Below, in pieces: positions 27,301-39,385 of a DNA stretch of 64,000 bases. The first letter of the stretch is position 1; each line of letters begins with the position of its first letter. Under the pieces are notes generated by a model, which was not told where the DNA came from, did not search any database, and saw only the letters and a program-made list of their open reading frames with translations. Location: assembly GCA_029721435.1 (NCBI GenBank), contig CM056574.1, forward strand, positions 33,436,001-33,500,000. The letters run 5' to 3'. This stretch comes from Gymnothorax reevesii (taxonomy: Eukaryota; Chordata; Actinopteri; Anguilliformes; Muraenidae). Position numbers and translations under genes: made by a program.

Positions 27301-30300
27301 AACAGTGCACCATTATGGAATCACCATGGCAATACCATGAAATTTTAGTAGTGTGTGTTTAGGGATAAAAAACAAAAGCATAACATTCATCATAATTTTG
27401 TTTGTGAAGTTCAAAAAAATTTAGCTTTGATTCTTTGACATTCATTTCAATGGGCTGTTCCACAATGGTACAGTGTTAGCTACAGGCAACACTCAGGCAT
27501 GCAGTTTATGAAAATAGTTCCTTTTTTAATGTTTTTGGAATTTTAAATGGCATGAATAGTTTCTTGTTGAGGCTCTTTAATATTTTCTGTATGTTTATTA
27601 AATAAATTTTTTTCAAATTGGAAACAAAAGCTCTTTTTTAACGTTTGTATCACTATGGTACAATGTTGCCTCCAAGCAACGAACCCCAAAAACTTCCCAA
27701 AAAAAGTTCTTTTTTTGGATTTCTTTAGATTATGTTTTGTTAGTTTGTTTTAAGGCAAAAAAAAAAACTACACTTTTTTTTTCTTAACTGGCATCATAAT
27801 GTGTACCATAGAGGGTTAAGATTACAACACAAAGAGCAAGCCATACGTAACACTATTCAGGCCCAAAGCTTGAGCTCTTCTTAAATGGAGTGATATTAAG
27901 TGAAAAGGATGGCTGTGGCCTGGTGAATCCATCTTTGAGATTGTTTTTTTTTAAAAAAAAAGTCATCCTCTCAGGGCAACAGAAAAGAAGGACCACGTAT
28001 TGTTATCAGAGACATGTTCAAAAGCTGGCATCTGTCATGGTCTATGGTTGCTTTAGTGCTCTTGGCACGGGCAACTCCCATATCTCCGAAGGCACAATTG
28101 ATGCATGAGAGTGCACAAGGGTTTAGCAAGGCACTGGCCTACCCATCTTATAGAGAGACATTTTAAAATTCAGGCTGGTTTGGATTGGTTTTCATGGTAC
28201 GCTTCTAATTTAATTTTTTACCTGTCTAAAGCTGTCTAAATTTTAACCCATTCAGTAGTAATGGGACACATATATCCCACCAGTTTTTGTCAGCGGGATA
28301 TATTTGTCCCATCAGCACTGTATATGACACTGTATATGACACAAAATTATATTTTAAGTCACAAACATGACAAATATATCTAATGGGTAACTCTGATTGA
28401 TATTACCCTATTTGGAATTGAAAGGGTTGAAATGTCCCCTTTAAAAAATGGGAAGATCGATGCTTAGCTAAACCCTTGAGAGCACACGTGCATTTTGGAA
28501 CAAGATATGCTGTCTTCCAGACATTGTGTTTTTCGGGTACACCGTTGTCTGTTCAAGCAGGATAATGCCAATCCAAACTCTTCACGTATTATGAGCGCAG
28601 CTTTGTAGTCGCAGACTGCTGGTCCTAGTCAGGCCCACCTGCAGCCAGGATCTCTGCAACTTCTGAAAACCTAACGTACCATGCCAGGCAAGTAAGGATA
28701 CAAATTCCAACAATTGGTGTTCTCAGTTCTAAAATGACTTCTGGGTGTTACTGAAAGGACATGCACCTGTCCCAACTTCATAGGGACATGTAGCAGACAT
28801 CAAATTTCGAAATAACTATTGTTTTTAAAACAAAACCTCAAAGTTAATGAGTTGAAACAGTGCTTATTTAGCCTTTGTGCTATCTTTTGAATACACGCTA
28901 AAAGGGATCTGCCAATTTCGGCTTGCTATTTCTTATTGACAATTTAAAAATTGTCCCAATTCTTCTAAAATTGAGCTTGTATGTTACACAAAGTGAAGTG
29001 CTTTTTCCCAAAGTCTGAGCAATCTGATTACTCTGAGAACAAAATGCCTCTTTTTCCCATTTTGATCAATAGCTGCCAAAAATGGTGGCAAAACAGCACT
29101 GGGCTGTTTTAGTATATTTAAATTAGTATGTTTTAAGGATTTAAGGTGAACATTTTAAGTCTGCGCTGACTTAACATTTTTTTTCTGTGAAGAAGTCTTC
29201 TTTAATTTTCTTTCAAAATTTAAATTGGAAGTGGTCATTTTAGGCCTGTCCCTATGTTGCAGAATCGTTCACCAGTCTGGGAGGGAACACAAGTATACAG
29301 GTGTGCACAGAAAGGCATCACCTGGCTGGAACTTCTCTGCAGTATCAACAGACTAAACAAACAGATAAATATAAACACTACTCAGAGTTACCCAGAGCCA
29401 CTGAGCACATGACAATCAGCTCCTCCAAAGGAACCAGACATAACAGTCTTCCCCCTCTGACGTCAACAACTGTACCAATCAAAAGTCTGGACATACTGTG
29501 CTCACATCATGGTACGCCATTTGATTGAAAACTTGAGCGGGGTAACTTCTCTATATAATCTCAAATGTGTAATAAGAGGTTAACAGTCAGAAGTTAAAAA
29601 AAGAATAATTTAATTTCCAGAATAGCGTCCAAAATTTTGGAATTCTTAAAGAAGCCATATTTTGCAAACTCAACAGACTAAAAAATTCCTTCTATTTTCC
29701 AATAATTGAATATAGTAGACAAAAAGGTCAATGAGGGGAAAACCACAAGTGCAGCACATCTTTGGGAACAAGGACGGGCATGTTGGTGAGACCTCATTGT
29801 TACGATATGACTGCCTTCGAAGAAAAAAAAGAATATTCTCAGTGATCGATACTACAAATTATGGTATGGTATGATTTAGATCATTTTTTGCTTTATAAAG
29901 GGTGTTTATTTCTTCTTTATCACTCATTGTTAAGAAAAATGTAGAGTTGTCCAAACTTCTAACAGGTGCTGGCCTGATTTCTAATAGCACTTCCTCTTGT
30001 CATTTTCAGTCACTGGAAAATATGGCAGGTTTTTTAAGGGTACCAACAACAGGCAAAGTCGTAACCTAACAAACCAAAATCAGCATTTGGCAACTGCAGT
30101 CTGTTAATAAAATTGCCTTGATATCAGATTAAGAACAGCAGGGACACTGTGGTTCAAAAATAGCTTTTTGACATGGGAGGGCTGGTGAACACACATTGTA
30201 ATAAATGACGAGAGAGATAAAGGCACCATGCCTAGAACTCCTCTTGACCCTGACCCCTGACCCCCCACCCCCTAAACCCATCTCCACCTGTAGATCCCCT

Positions 30301-32955
30301 ACCTTGCTGCGGGCGGCAACATCATCGGGCTCCAGTCCCGTGAGGAGAATGAGAGATTGAGACTTCCCCTCCCTCAGAGAACGTCGCGAAGGCTTTAACT
30401 TCCTTTCTCCGTCGGGCGTCCTGCTCTTCTCCAGGGTCCTGCTCTTCTCTCGCTCGGCGACGAGGACAGGCGTGGGGCCAAGGGTGGGGTAGGGGGCCGG
30501 CGAGGGTGTGGCGGGGGCTGCAGTAACGGGGGACACTGGCGTGAGTGCGGGGGCGGGGGCTGCCGTCGGTGTCGGGGTGGGGCTTGGGGTCGGGGTGGGG
30601 CTTGGGATCAGGGTGGGGCTTGGGGTGGGGACAGCCACCGGGAGGATTGGCGTCTCAACTGCAGAGGCAACGGCGATGGCAGCGGCTCCCTTGGCGGCAG
30701 TCTCCTCCGCCGCCTTCCCTCTCTCCCGCTCCCTCTCTCTCTCTCTTTCTCGCTCTCTCTCCCGCTCCCTCTCCTTTTCCCTCTCTTTCTCTGCCCGGGC
30801 AGCCTCCCTCAGTGGCCGTATCAAATCCGCAATCGAAGTCTTTTTGATCTTCCCCTCTGGCCCGCCATCGCCCTTCGACCCCCGGGCCGCACGGACTTTC
30901 TTGAAGGCGAAGAAGTCCCCAAACTTCTTCTTGATGTTCTTGGAGGGTCCAGTAGAGGGTGCCAAGCTGGCAGGCTCTACTGGCTGTGCTTTTACTGGAG
31001 GCTCCTCCCTCTGGCTCTTACTGCACACGAGAACAGCAAAGGGACACATGGGAATTTGAGTTTCAGAGAACAGCCCAGCAAGAATTGCAGGGTGTTGGGC
31101 ATTAATCAATGAAATGTCAAAATGAATACTTTCATACTCGGTCAGGAATGCAGCACGAGAATGGTGCCGAGTTAAGATATTACCATGATGGCTGGAAAAA
31201 ATATAGCAGGTGGGACTGTGCTATGCCATACTCAGGTTTTCAGTGATCATCCCACTACGATTCTTACCAGCTATAACCAGCTACGACCATCCAAAGAGTT
31301 AATACCTACTTTTTTACGCCCTGCTGATGCACTCAACTCTTGCAGCTGTGGTAGTTGACGGAACACTTGTGGCTAGAGACAGGATGTCATCCTTGTAGAA
31401 GACAAGGCTAGCTAGCAAGATAGCTAGTCAGATACGTGCGTTTAGGGTAGCTAGCTAGCTAGCGTATTTCATGTAGCGCGAGACAGAGCTTGATCGCTAT
31501 CTGAATCATCCTTCTAACATTATTTGAGAGGATGCTGATTAGCCAGATTCACATTGCTATACGCCTACCTTACCCCAGCAACAGTCCTGTACTGGCTACT
31601 CTTCTCTGCTTTGTGAGCGCCATTTCCATCACGCCTGGATGCTTGTTTCTCACAATTTCACTAAAAATATGAATTTGTATTTCATAAAACATACGTTATT
31701 GTGAATTTTAAACACATGCATACTTACATAAGTAATCATCGGTAATATTCAATTTTTTAAAAATAATATTTTTAAATAAAGCATATCCTTCACCAGGGAG
31801 TGTGGCGCCCTAGCGCCCTCTATTGGCTGGCCGCCACTGACAATGGCTTAGCTTTTTTATGTCACAGTAATGGTGTATGTGCACAAGAATTAGCAGACAA
31901 GCATGTACCTGCACACGGATGTGTGTTTAAATGTCTGTGTGTGAGTGCATGTGAGTGTATATGAGTGTGTGTTGCATATTGCTGCTGCATAATACTCACA
32001 GGGGGTTGTCAGGGATGATCTTCTTTGTAAAAAATTCCTCTACTCCCTCATCCACCCTGCCCATCGCCTCATTCTGGTCATTCTCGATCTCAGCCGCCTG
32101 CTCCTGCAGCACACACACGCACACAGACACGCAAACAGGTCAGTCATACACACGAGCAAAATGAGTGAAAATAACCAGCTAAGCACCCACTCCACATTCT
32201 GAGTGTGCTCAGATACACTGTGCCTGCATGAGAGAGCGTGCATCTGTTTCTTCGGTCCCCAGGGAAACAACAGCCAGCAGTTCCACCCTCTCGGCACTCC
32301 CCCATAACACTGTGACTCACTGTACATGTCTGACGCTGCAGTGCCCATGACTGCCTCTCCCTTTTCCCTCTCTCTCACTCCCCCGTTCCCTCTTACCCTC
32401 CACCTCTCTGCCTCTCCTGCTCTCTCTCTCCAGCTCCCTCTCGCTCTCCTGCTCTTTCCGTCTGTCATTCGCCAGCCTCCTCCATCTCTCTCCCACCTAC
32501 ACTCCCTCTTTCTTCTCCTCTCTGCTTCTTCCATTTTCCCTATTTTCATCTCTCCCCATTTCCCTCCCTCTCTTTTCACCTCTGCCCCTCTCCCTCTCTC
32601 CCCTCCTCATTCCATCTCCCTCTCTCTTCTCCTTCTATTCCCTGCCTCTCCCTGTTTCCTGCTCCCTATTCAATCCTCATTACATCGACTCGCTCCACTG
32701 ACACAACAAAATATTTGTCTTTCAAAGCACGGTATGATAAAAACTGATAAAAATAAGAAAAAAAAAATAAGAATATCAATTTTACAAAAAAGCAAGTATG
32801 CAATTATGCAAGATAGCCATATTTAATGAGCAATAAATAAAATTTGTGAATTGGGTACTCTGAATAAAGAGTTCATATAAAAGCAGAGGTCAGACTGACG
32901 ACAAGACGTCCACAGTCCCTTCATGTCTGCAAGTCTCAAAGCCCCCACTCTCTAA

Positions 32956-32992
<37 letters not shown>

Positions 32993-35900
32993 ACACACAC
33001 AGTCAGCATACCCTCCACAGCACACTGAAGAGGCTCTCTCAGGGGACTCTGTCTGAGTCTTGCAGCCACACACCAGATGACATCATTGCTAACATGTGAC
33101 CAGGGAAGGTGAGCATTCGTTCCCTCCCTTCCCTGAAACACCGCAGCTACATCCACGACTCAGCTGTGAGCTGCTCTTGAGACAGCAAATCTCCACAAGC
33201 ATGAACAGGGTGCACTGCACCCAGGACACACACACTTGTCCCTAGCCTGTTCTGTTTTGTGTCACACCAAATTATGGTTGTTGAGAATATGCTTGACTCC
33301 GCTCTAGATGTATTTCAGCACAATATAGGTTTGGACAATTACCCCCTCTGCGATGGCAGAGATTATACTGCGGCGTTGCTTACCCCTGGTTCTACTGGTG
33401 ATTTTATAGCGATGAAATGTAAAATGTATCCACTCTAAACTGCAAGGGACTGCTGTGTTGCTAAACTGCAAGCAGTTGTACTTTGCACTGGCTTTGGAGT
33501 TATTATTTCAACAAGTGTTTGCACACGTCCGCTCATTCAACTGTAGAAACCATGCTGACCTCTGCTTACCAGCCTACAGTGCCTTTAAAACGTTTTGTAA
33601 AAAACCGTTGGCAAGAAAGTAACACACTCGACAGATAATGAAGGCTGAGCTAATTTGATTTTGAAATTTTGTGTCATTTATGTTACTGTGATTTAAAAGC
33701 GCATACACTTCATTGCACATCAATTTCTGACTTTCGTGCTAGAAACGTATAAATCATGTTAATTAAGAACAAGAGCATGTCCCACGGATTTAATTAGTGG
33801 GAAAGTCTGCATAAAATAGCGGGTTTCCAGAGCCGTGGCTGAGACATGTAGTACATGTACATCCAATACAGCGCGTGCAGTGAGGAGGTAAGAACAGGGC
33901 ACGGCCGGCTGCTGGGAGCAGCCTGGAAGAGGCTTGCATTTTCTGGGCTTTACAGAACTCAGTGAGACACCCAGAGCTCCAGTAAAAGGGGCTCTTGGGG
34001 CTTTACTGAAGGAAAGCGAGAGAGAGAGAGGGAGGGAGAGAGTGAGAGAGAGAGATGGAGGGTAAGGCAGAGAGCTCGGGGGGGTGTCACAAAATCAGGC
34101 TTCATGGCCAACAGGAGACTGGGGAAGAAAGCTTGGCAACAGCATCTGAGCGCTTTCACTGCTCTGCAGAGATTATACACACACAAACACACACATGCAC
34201 ACGCCCACCTGCACACACGCATGGGCGCACACACACAGTAGCTCACACACAGACACACGTGCACTCACAAAATGCACCTACGCAGGTACACATAGGGCCA
34301 CACAAAAACACACACGTACATGCAGGCACAGCCCCCTCACGCATGCACACATCTGCACAGATGGAAACACTCACGTGCAGGCTTTCACATACACATGCAT
34401 GCACACACGCACTTCAGACACACACACACACACGGTCATGCGCGCACGCACTCGTGCACACCCTGACACCTCACATGCGCACACAGGTACTCACACACAG
34501 ACACACAAGTTTAAACAGCAACATATGCCTAAGCGTACATATACTCACTGGCAAACACGCATGCGCTTGCAAAAACAGGCTAACAAACACAGAGACAACG
34601 TACCATTCACCTCACACTCTCTCAACCCTCCTCTATCCATTTTATTTTTTGCACATGGGCAAAAATACTGAGTGTGACCCTTTCCACCTCTTCTGTCACA
34701 GAATGAAGGAGAGAATTTCTGTCTGTATCAAGAGAAAGATGAGGAGAGCCGGCATCAACGCCCTTCTTTCTCAATCTCTCTCTCTCCCAATCCCTCTCCC
34801 TCTCTATCTCTGGCGAACATGTAGCAGTACGCGGATGCAGTGAATGCATCGTCTCCCGTAGGCTAGAATAAGACCCAGGTATGCGCCTGACAGTAGCAAC
34901 AGAGCTTAGCATCTTAAACATACAAACACACTCCCTCCAGCGCACAAACTGATACATAAACCTCGACCACCAAGAGCACACACACATACGCTTACACATA
35001 CAGACGCATACTCGCCAAGGAGCCTACGGGCACAGCAGGAACCGAATGCAGGGGGATCCACTGAAAACTATAGCAACCGTATGCAAATGAGGCAACGTGC
35101 CGCATGAGGGAAAGATTATAAATCATTTAGCACATCTCAGCCAATCGGAAGGCCCAGATTCTCATCACTCCACTACAACCCACATCAAACAGACATGAGA
35201 CACACACAGAAAGCAACAAGGCACTGGGAAGTCCTTTCCACTCGTGTATTTCTCACAGGCGAATTTGCATACACGAACGCGCGCACCTGCACGCTAATAC
35301 ATTTGCGTATGCACACGTTCAGGTATTTATGCGTGTTCATAGATAAACATACAGTATGTATCGGGAACAAAATAAGAAAAAACCTGCATGCACACAAACA
35401 CTTTTCTGACACAAGTATGCACACACCCTCTTAGAGCACATCTCAATATCTCGATTCTTTAAATAAACACCAACAAATACACAGAACAAAGGCTATTTTC
35501 TGTTTTATTTATCTGCATGATAGCAACATAGACTGACTGCAGTTACTGTAAATACATGTTGCATTGGACATTGTGTTCTTTTTTTAATAATAGCAAAAAC
35601 GTTCCAGTCAAAGCGACCCATTATGCAGTGAAATTGTCATCAGGATTCTACTGCAAATCTTTAGGAGATTTTATTGAAATCGCCATAGCAAAGCAAAAAT
35701 TTGTAGTGAGGGAACTAGACTACAGGATGCTTCCATGAAAGCAAGTCCCACAATATCCCAATATAAAACCAAAAGAAGGAGGAATAGAACTCCATTACCC
35801 AGCATTCTACTGGGGTTTTCCATGCCCTAGGGTTATACAATATGAGGGGGTCCAGCTGTTCTCCAGAAATAACTTAAATGGTGGTCTTGCTATTCACAGG

Positions 35901-36467
35901 ATTTACCTCTATGTAGAGTTCTCCATATTCTAATGAATACAACTGAAAACAGAGGGTAGAATTGAGACACGATTCTGTTGAGACGGTTGCATTAGCCAAA
36001 ATGCTACTTATCCAGAATACTCTTAAGGGCAGGTGGTTGTATGTAAAGAGCATGTCAAGTTTCCCTTCTCCCAAGTGCCTCTTCTGAAAGTACTCCTTCC
36101 CTGTCATCCTCATGGGATTCGATGGAAAGAGAGGTGCATCGACAAAAATCTCGCTATCCGAGACCACACCCACGTTTATTACATAAAACGATCCATGATT
36201 AATCTCTGGGGTGTGGAGGAACCTGACAAGCCCAGTTGCAGGCCGTCAGATCACTGGTGTACACAGAGGCGTCACGTTCCCACCTTAGCGGACAGGGCAC
36301 CGAATACTCATGAACAGGGTGACCGCGAGCAGGAGGGGCGGGGGTTCTCAGCTGGGTTGCATCATTTGTGCGACCTGACATGCGAGGACCGTGACATCTT
36401 TATGTATGAATGTGAGGGCCATAACTCAGTGGAGACATCTGGAGCTTGGTGCGCACGCACAGACACA

Positions 36468-36503
<36 letters not shown>

Positions 36504-36861
36504 GGCAGTCAATCTCTTGCTCCCCGTTTTCACTCTTACGTATAACGTTTGAACACAAGTTGTAACCCTCTTCCCTCTTGTAACGTGTACACACTCTGTC
36601 TTCCCTGGTATGTACTGTCAACACACACCAGACACACCTTGGGTTTCAATACACATATTAACATCAGTCTTCGAGATGCAATATTGTAATATCAACATGC
36701 ACACACACATACACACATACAAGCACACACTCCAAGCTCCCTTCCTCATCCCTCGTTTCCCTTGAATAGAGGAAAAGGTAGTCCACGCACTTTCATCCTC
36801 CCATCTCCCTGGAAACGCAGGAGATCCTTCAACAGACCCTGAGACTCCAATACACAAACAC

Positions 36862-36922
<61 letters not shown>

Positions 36923-39337
36923 CACACACACGCCCTACCCCCTACACCTGCTCAACGGTAACATCTCCACCATCAATACAGACATAATCATCACACAGCC
37001 ACACAGTCACCAAGCTGTGGCAGCATCACAACACATTAGACACACTATTAATCAGAGGAGCCGAGGAGATGGGCGGCAGAGTCGACGCAGCGATGGGGAG
37101 ACGATCACACGCCGGGACGGACCCTCGATATGCGGGCGGAGGCAAATCCCAACACACACATTCGTAGCCTCCGAGGGCTTCAATACGTGGACCGAGAGGA
37201 GGTTAACGAGGACATAGTGAACGATCACGCGCACACATACACACACATAATAACATTACACACACCCCTGCACGCACACAGACCCCTGCTCTCACGACAA
37301 CCTCCGGGGGTCTCTGTCGAACGGTGGCTCGCACCAGCTGCTCCCTGGCTTTCCGAACACACACACACACAAACACTGTCATATCTAATGCATGACAATG
37401 GACATATATAAGCATGTACACACTATAGAACCATATTTCCCCACACCACAACGAGGACCCTTTCCCGCGTATCTCTCCTCTGTCCTCCATTCTTAATGAG
37501 AGAGGGAGCGATAGGGAGTCCATGGGAGAGCCTCCTATCATGAAGGGCTGTAATATTTAAGGTACTACTGAATTCACACCCATAGGCACCCGTAGCATCC
37601 CATGTAAAATCCCACCCGGCTCCATAATGACCCATCATATAGCAGACCAAAGGGGGGGTTAGTGGGAGACGATGACACCACCTGCAAGCTAACGGCAGTA
37701 TAATCGGGAGGAAGAGGAGGGTGAGGGATCGGCGTCCCTGGCGGCAGAGTGCGGGGATGAAGGTGAACCGCTAGCGCAAAAGCTTCGGTCGCCACTGCGG
37801 CTACACGGCAACCCCCGGCGTCGCTGCGGAAAAGAACGCTCCAGCTCTCTCTCTCTCTCTCCATCCCTTCCCCCTCCTCCCTCCATCTCTCCCTGTCCCT
37901 CATTCTCTCACGAGCCCATCTCCATTTTTCTCCTTCTCCCTCAGCGGTAGGACTGCATGATGCAGCGGCTCCATAGGTGTTAGCATCCTGCCCTGATACC
38001 CCAAACGTTGCCCCCTTCCACCTCCCCCCCCAGGCGGTACCTGCGGCTTGCTGGGCGGCTGTCGGTTCCTGCGGTTCGGCCGCGGCCTGCTCTGGGTGTA
38101 GTGCCTCAGTCTCTGTCCTTCGACGGGCAGGTCCATAGGGGGCCGTGGAGGTGCGAGCTCCGAGCGCCGGGGCTGACTGCTGTTGCTAAGAGCGCCCGCA
38201 TTCTCCGCCGCCGCCTCCTCCGACGGGTGGGAGGGGCCGGGCTTAGGCCGGGCCGCCGTGACTGACAGGGACGGGGGGGACGACGTGGTCCGCCCCCGCG
38301 GTCCCCACGCTGGATACGCCCCGCCTACAAACCCCTCCCCCTCCCACTCCCCCTCTGCTCTCTCCCCACCCTGCTGCCTGCTGTCGCCCGAGAGCTGCAA
38401 ATCGGAGTCCACATCCAGGAGACCTGCAGGGAGAGATGGATGGATGGAGAGAGGGACAGAGAGAGAGAGGGAGGGAGGGATGGACAGAGAGAGGGAGAGA
38501 ATGAGGGAGATACACCAACAGAAGGAACAGAGGGAAAAATAGAAATGGACAGAGGGTGGGGAGGTGGAGAGCAATTAACAGGGAGAGAGCGTGAGAGTAG
38601 GAAGAGAGAGGAGGAGAGAGGGAGGAGCAACAAAGAGATATATGTGTAGAGGAAGGGAGAGATGAAGGAAAATGGAGAGTGTGGGAGAGCAAATGAAGGA
38701 GGAAAGGAAGAGAGAGAGAGGGAACAGAAGGGGGAGGGGAGAGGGAATCAGCAATTGTGTAAATAACAATGAGACGAGGTGCGTGTGAGAGCGATGGGAA
38801 CCGGGCGATGCTACAATGCTGATCGCCGAGCTTCAGAGGAGAGGACAGAGAGAGAGAGAGAGAAAGGGATTGTAAAATGAGAAGCAGGCCAGCCAAGCAT
38901 TGAGAGGGTGGGAGAGAGGAGGAGAGCAGGGAGAGAAAAGGTTGGACTGAGAGCAGTGGCTCAGTGGGAGGGAGAGAGAGAGAAAGAGAGAGAGAGAGAT
39001 AGAGGGAAGGAGGGGGGAGGGAAAGAGAGACATGGACACAGGGACGGACCGAGTGAGACACACCTGCCAGCCGGAGAGAAGCGATGCGTTAAAAAAAAAA
39101 AGGAGCGCAGCAAGGCTCAAATACGGAGCGCTTTTACAGCAGAGGCTACCGCTAACGGCGCTGAACCAGGAAACGTTTGACAGGCGCTGCACAAGAGAGG
39201 AGCGGGGGAGAGCGGATCAGGGGTGGAGGAGGGGCGGAGGTGTTGGAAGAGAAAGGGTGACTGGGCACAGGTTGCGGCAGTTCAGGATACAAGGAAACAC
39301 CCCGCCTCCCCAAATACGCGTGCGCGTGTGCGCGCGC

Positions 39338-39385
<48 letters not shown>

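Larger units (their letters stand above)
26550..28690 (+). mobile_element. Tc1-like relic split by a piggyBac-type element
   Basis: The left part (to 26930) carries diverged Tc1 N-terminal sequence. The right part (27820 on) carries [20 protein letters not shown] then [10 protein letters not shown], matching the central catalytic block of Tc1-family transposases, followed at about 28550 by CAGGATAATGCC (the QDNA-type second Asp). A TTAA-flanked element sits between. Confidence 0.6.
32691..38040. other. carmil intron between w14 and w13, remainder
   Basis: Dominated by CA microsatellites (32956-33002, 36457-36505, 36855-36933), a CA-rich block at 34169-34600 and GA/CT runs (34018-34056, 37843-37895). 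I found no exon; the long ORFs at 34055-34843, 36033-36545 and 37574-37903 are microsatellite artefacts or lack splice support. Confidence 0.6.

Noticed and set aside
27102..27819. Second piggyBac transposase gene
   Set aside because: No open frame with catalytic Asp blocks; the element is non-coding.
30508..31059. 183-residue plus-strand ORF rich in Gly, Val and Ser
   Set aside because: It is the antisense of exon w15; its composition comes from the complement of the Pro/Thr and Arg/Glu repeats.
32326..32826. 166-residue Ser/Pro/Leu plus ORF
   Set aside because: Simple CT-repeat translation.
34055..34843. 262-residue His/Thr-rich plus ORF
   Set aside because: Product of a CA-rich repeat block; no splice sites, no domain.
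38243..39061. 272-residue Ser/Leu-rich minus ORF and its overlapping partners
   Set aside because: Translation of the 600-bp polypyrimidine tract; only the part inside w13 in the CARMIL frame is coding.
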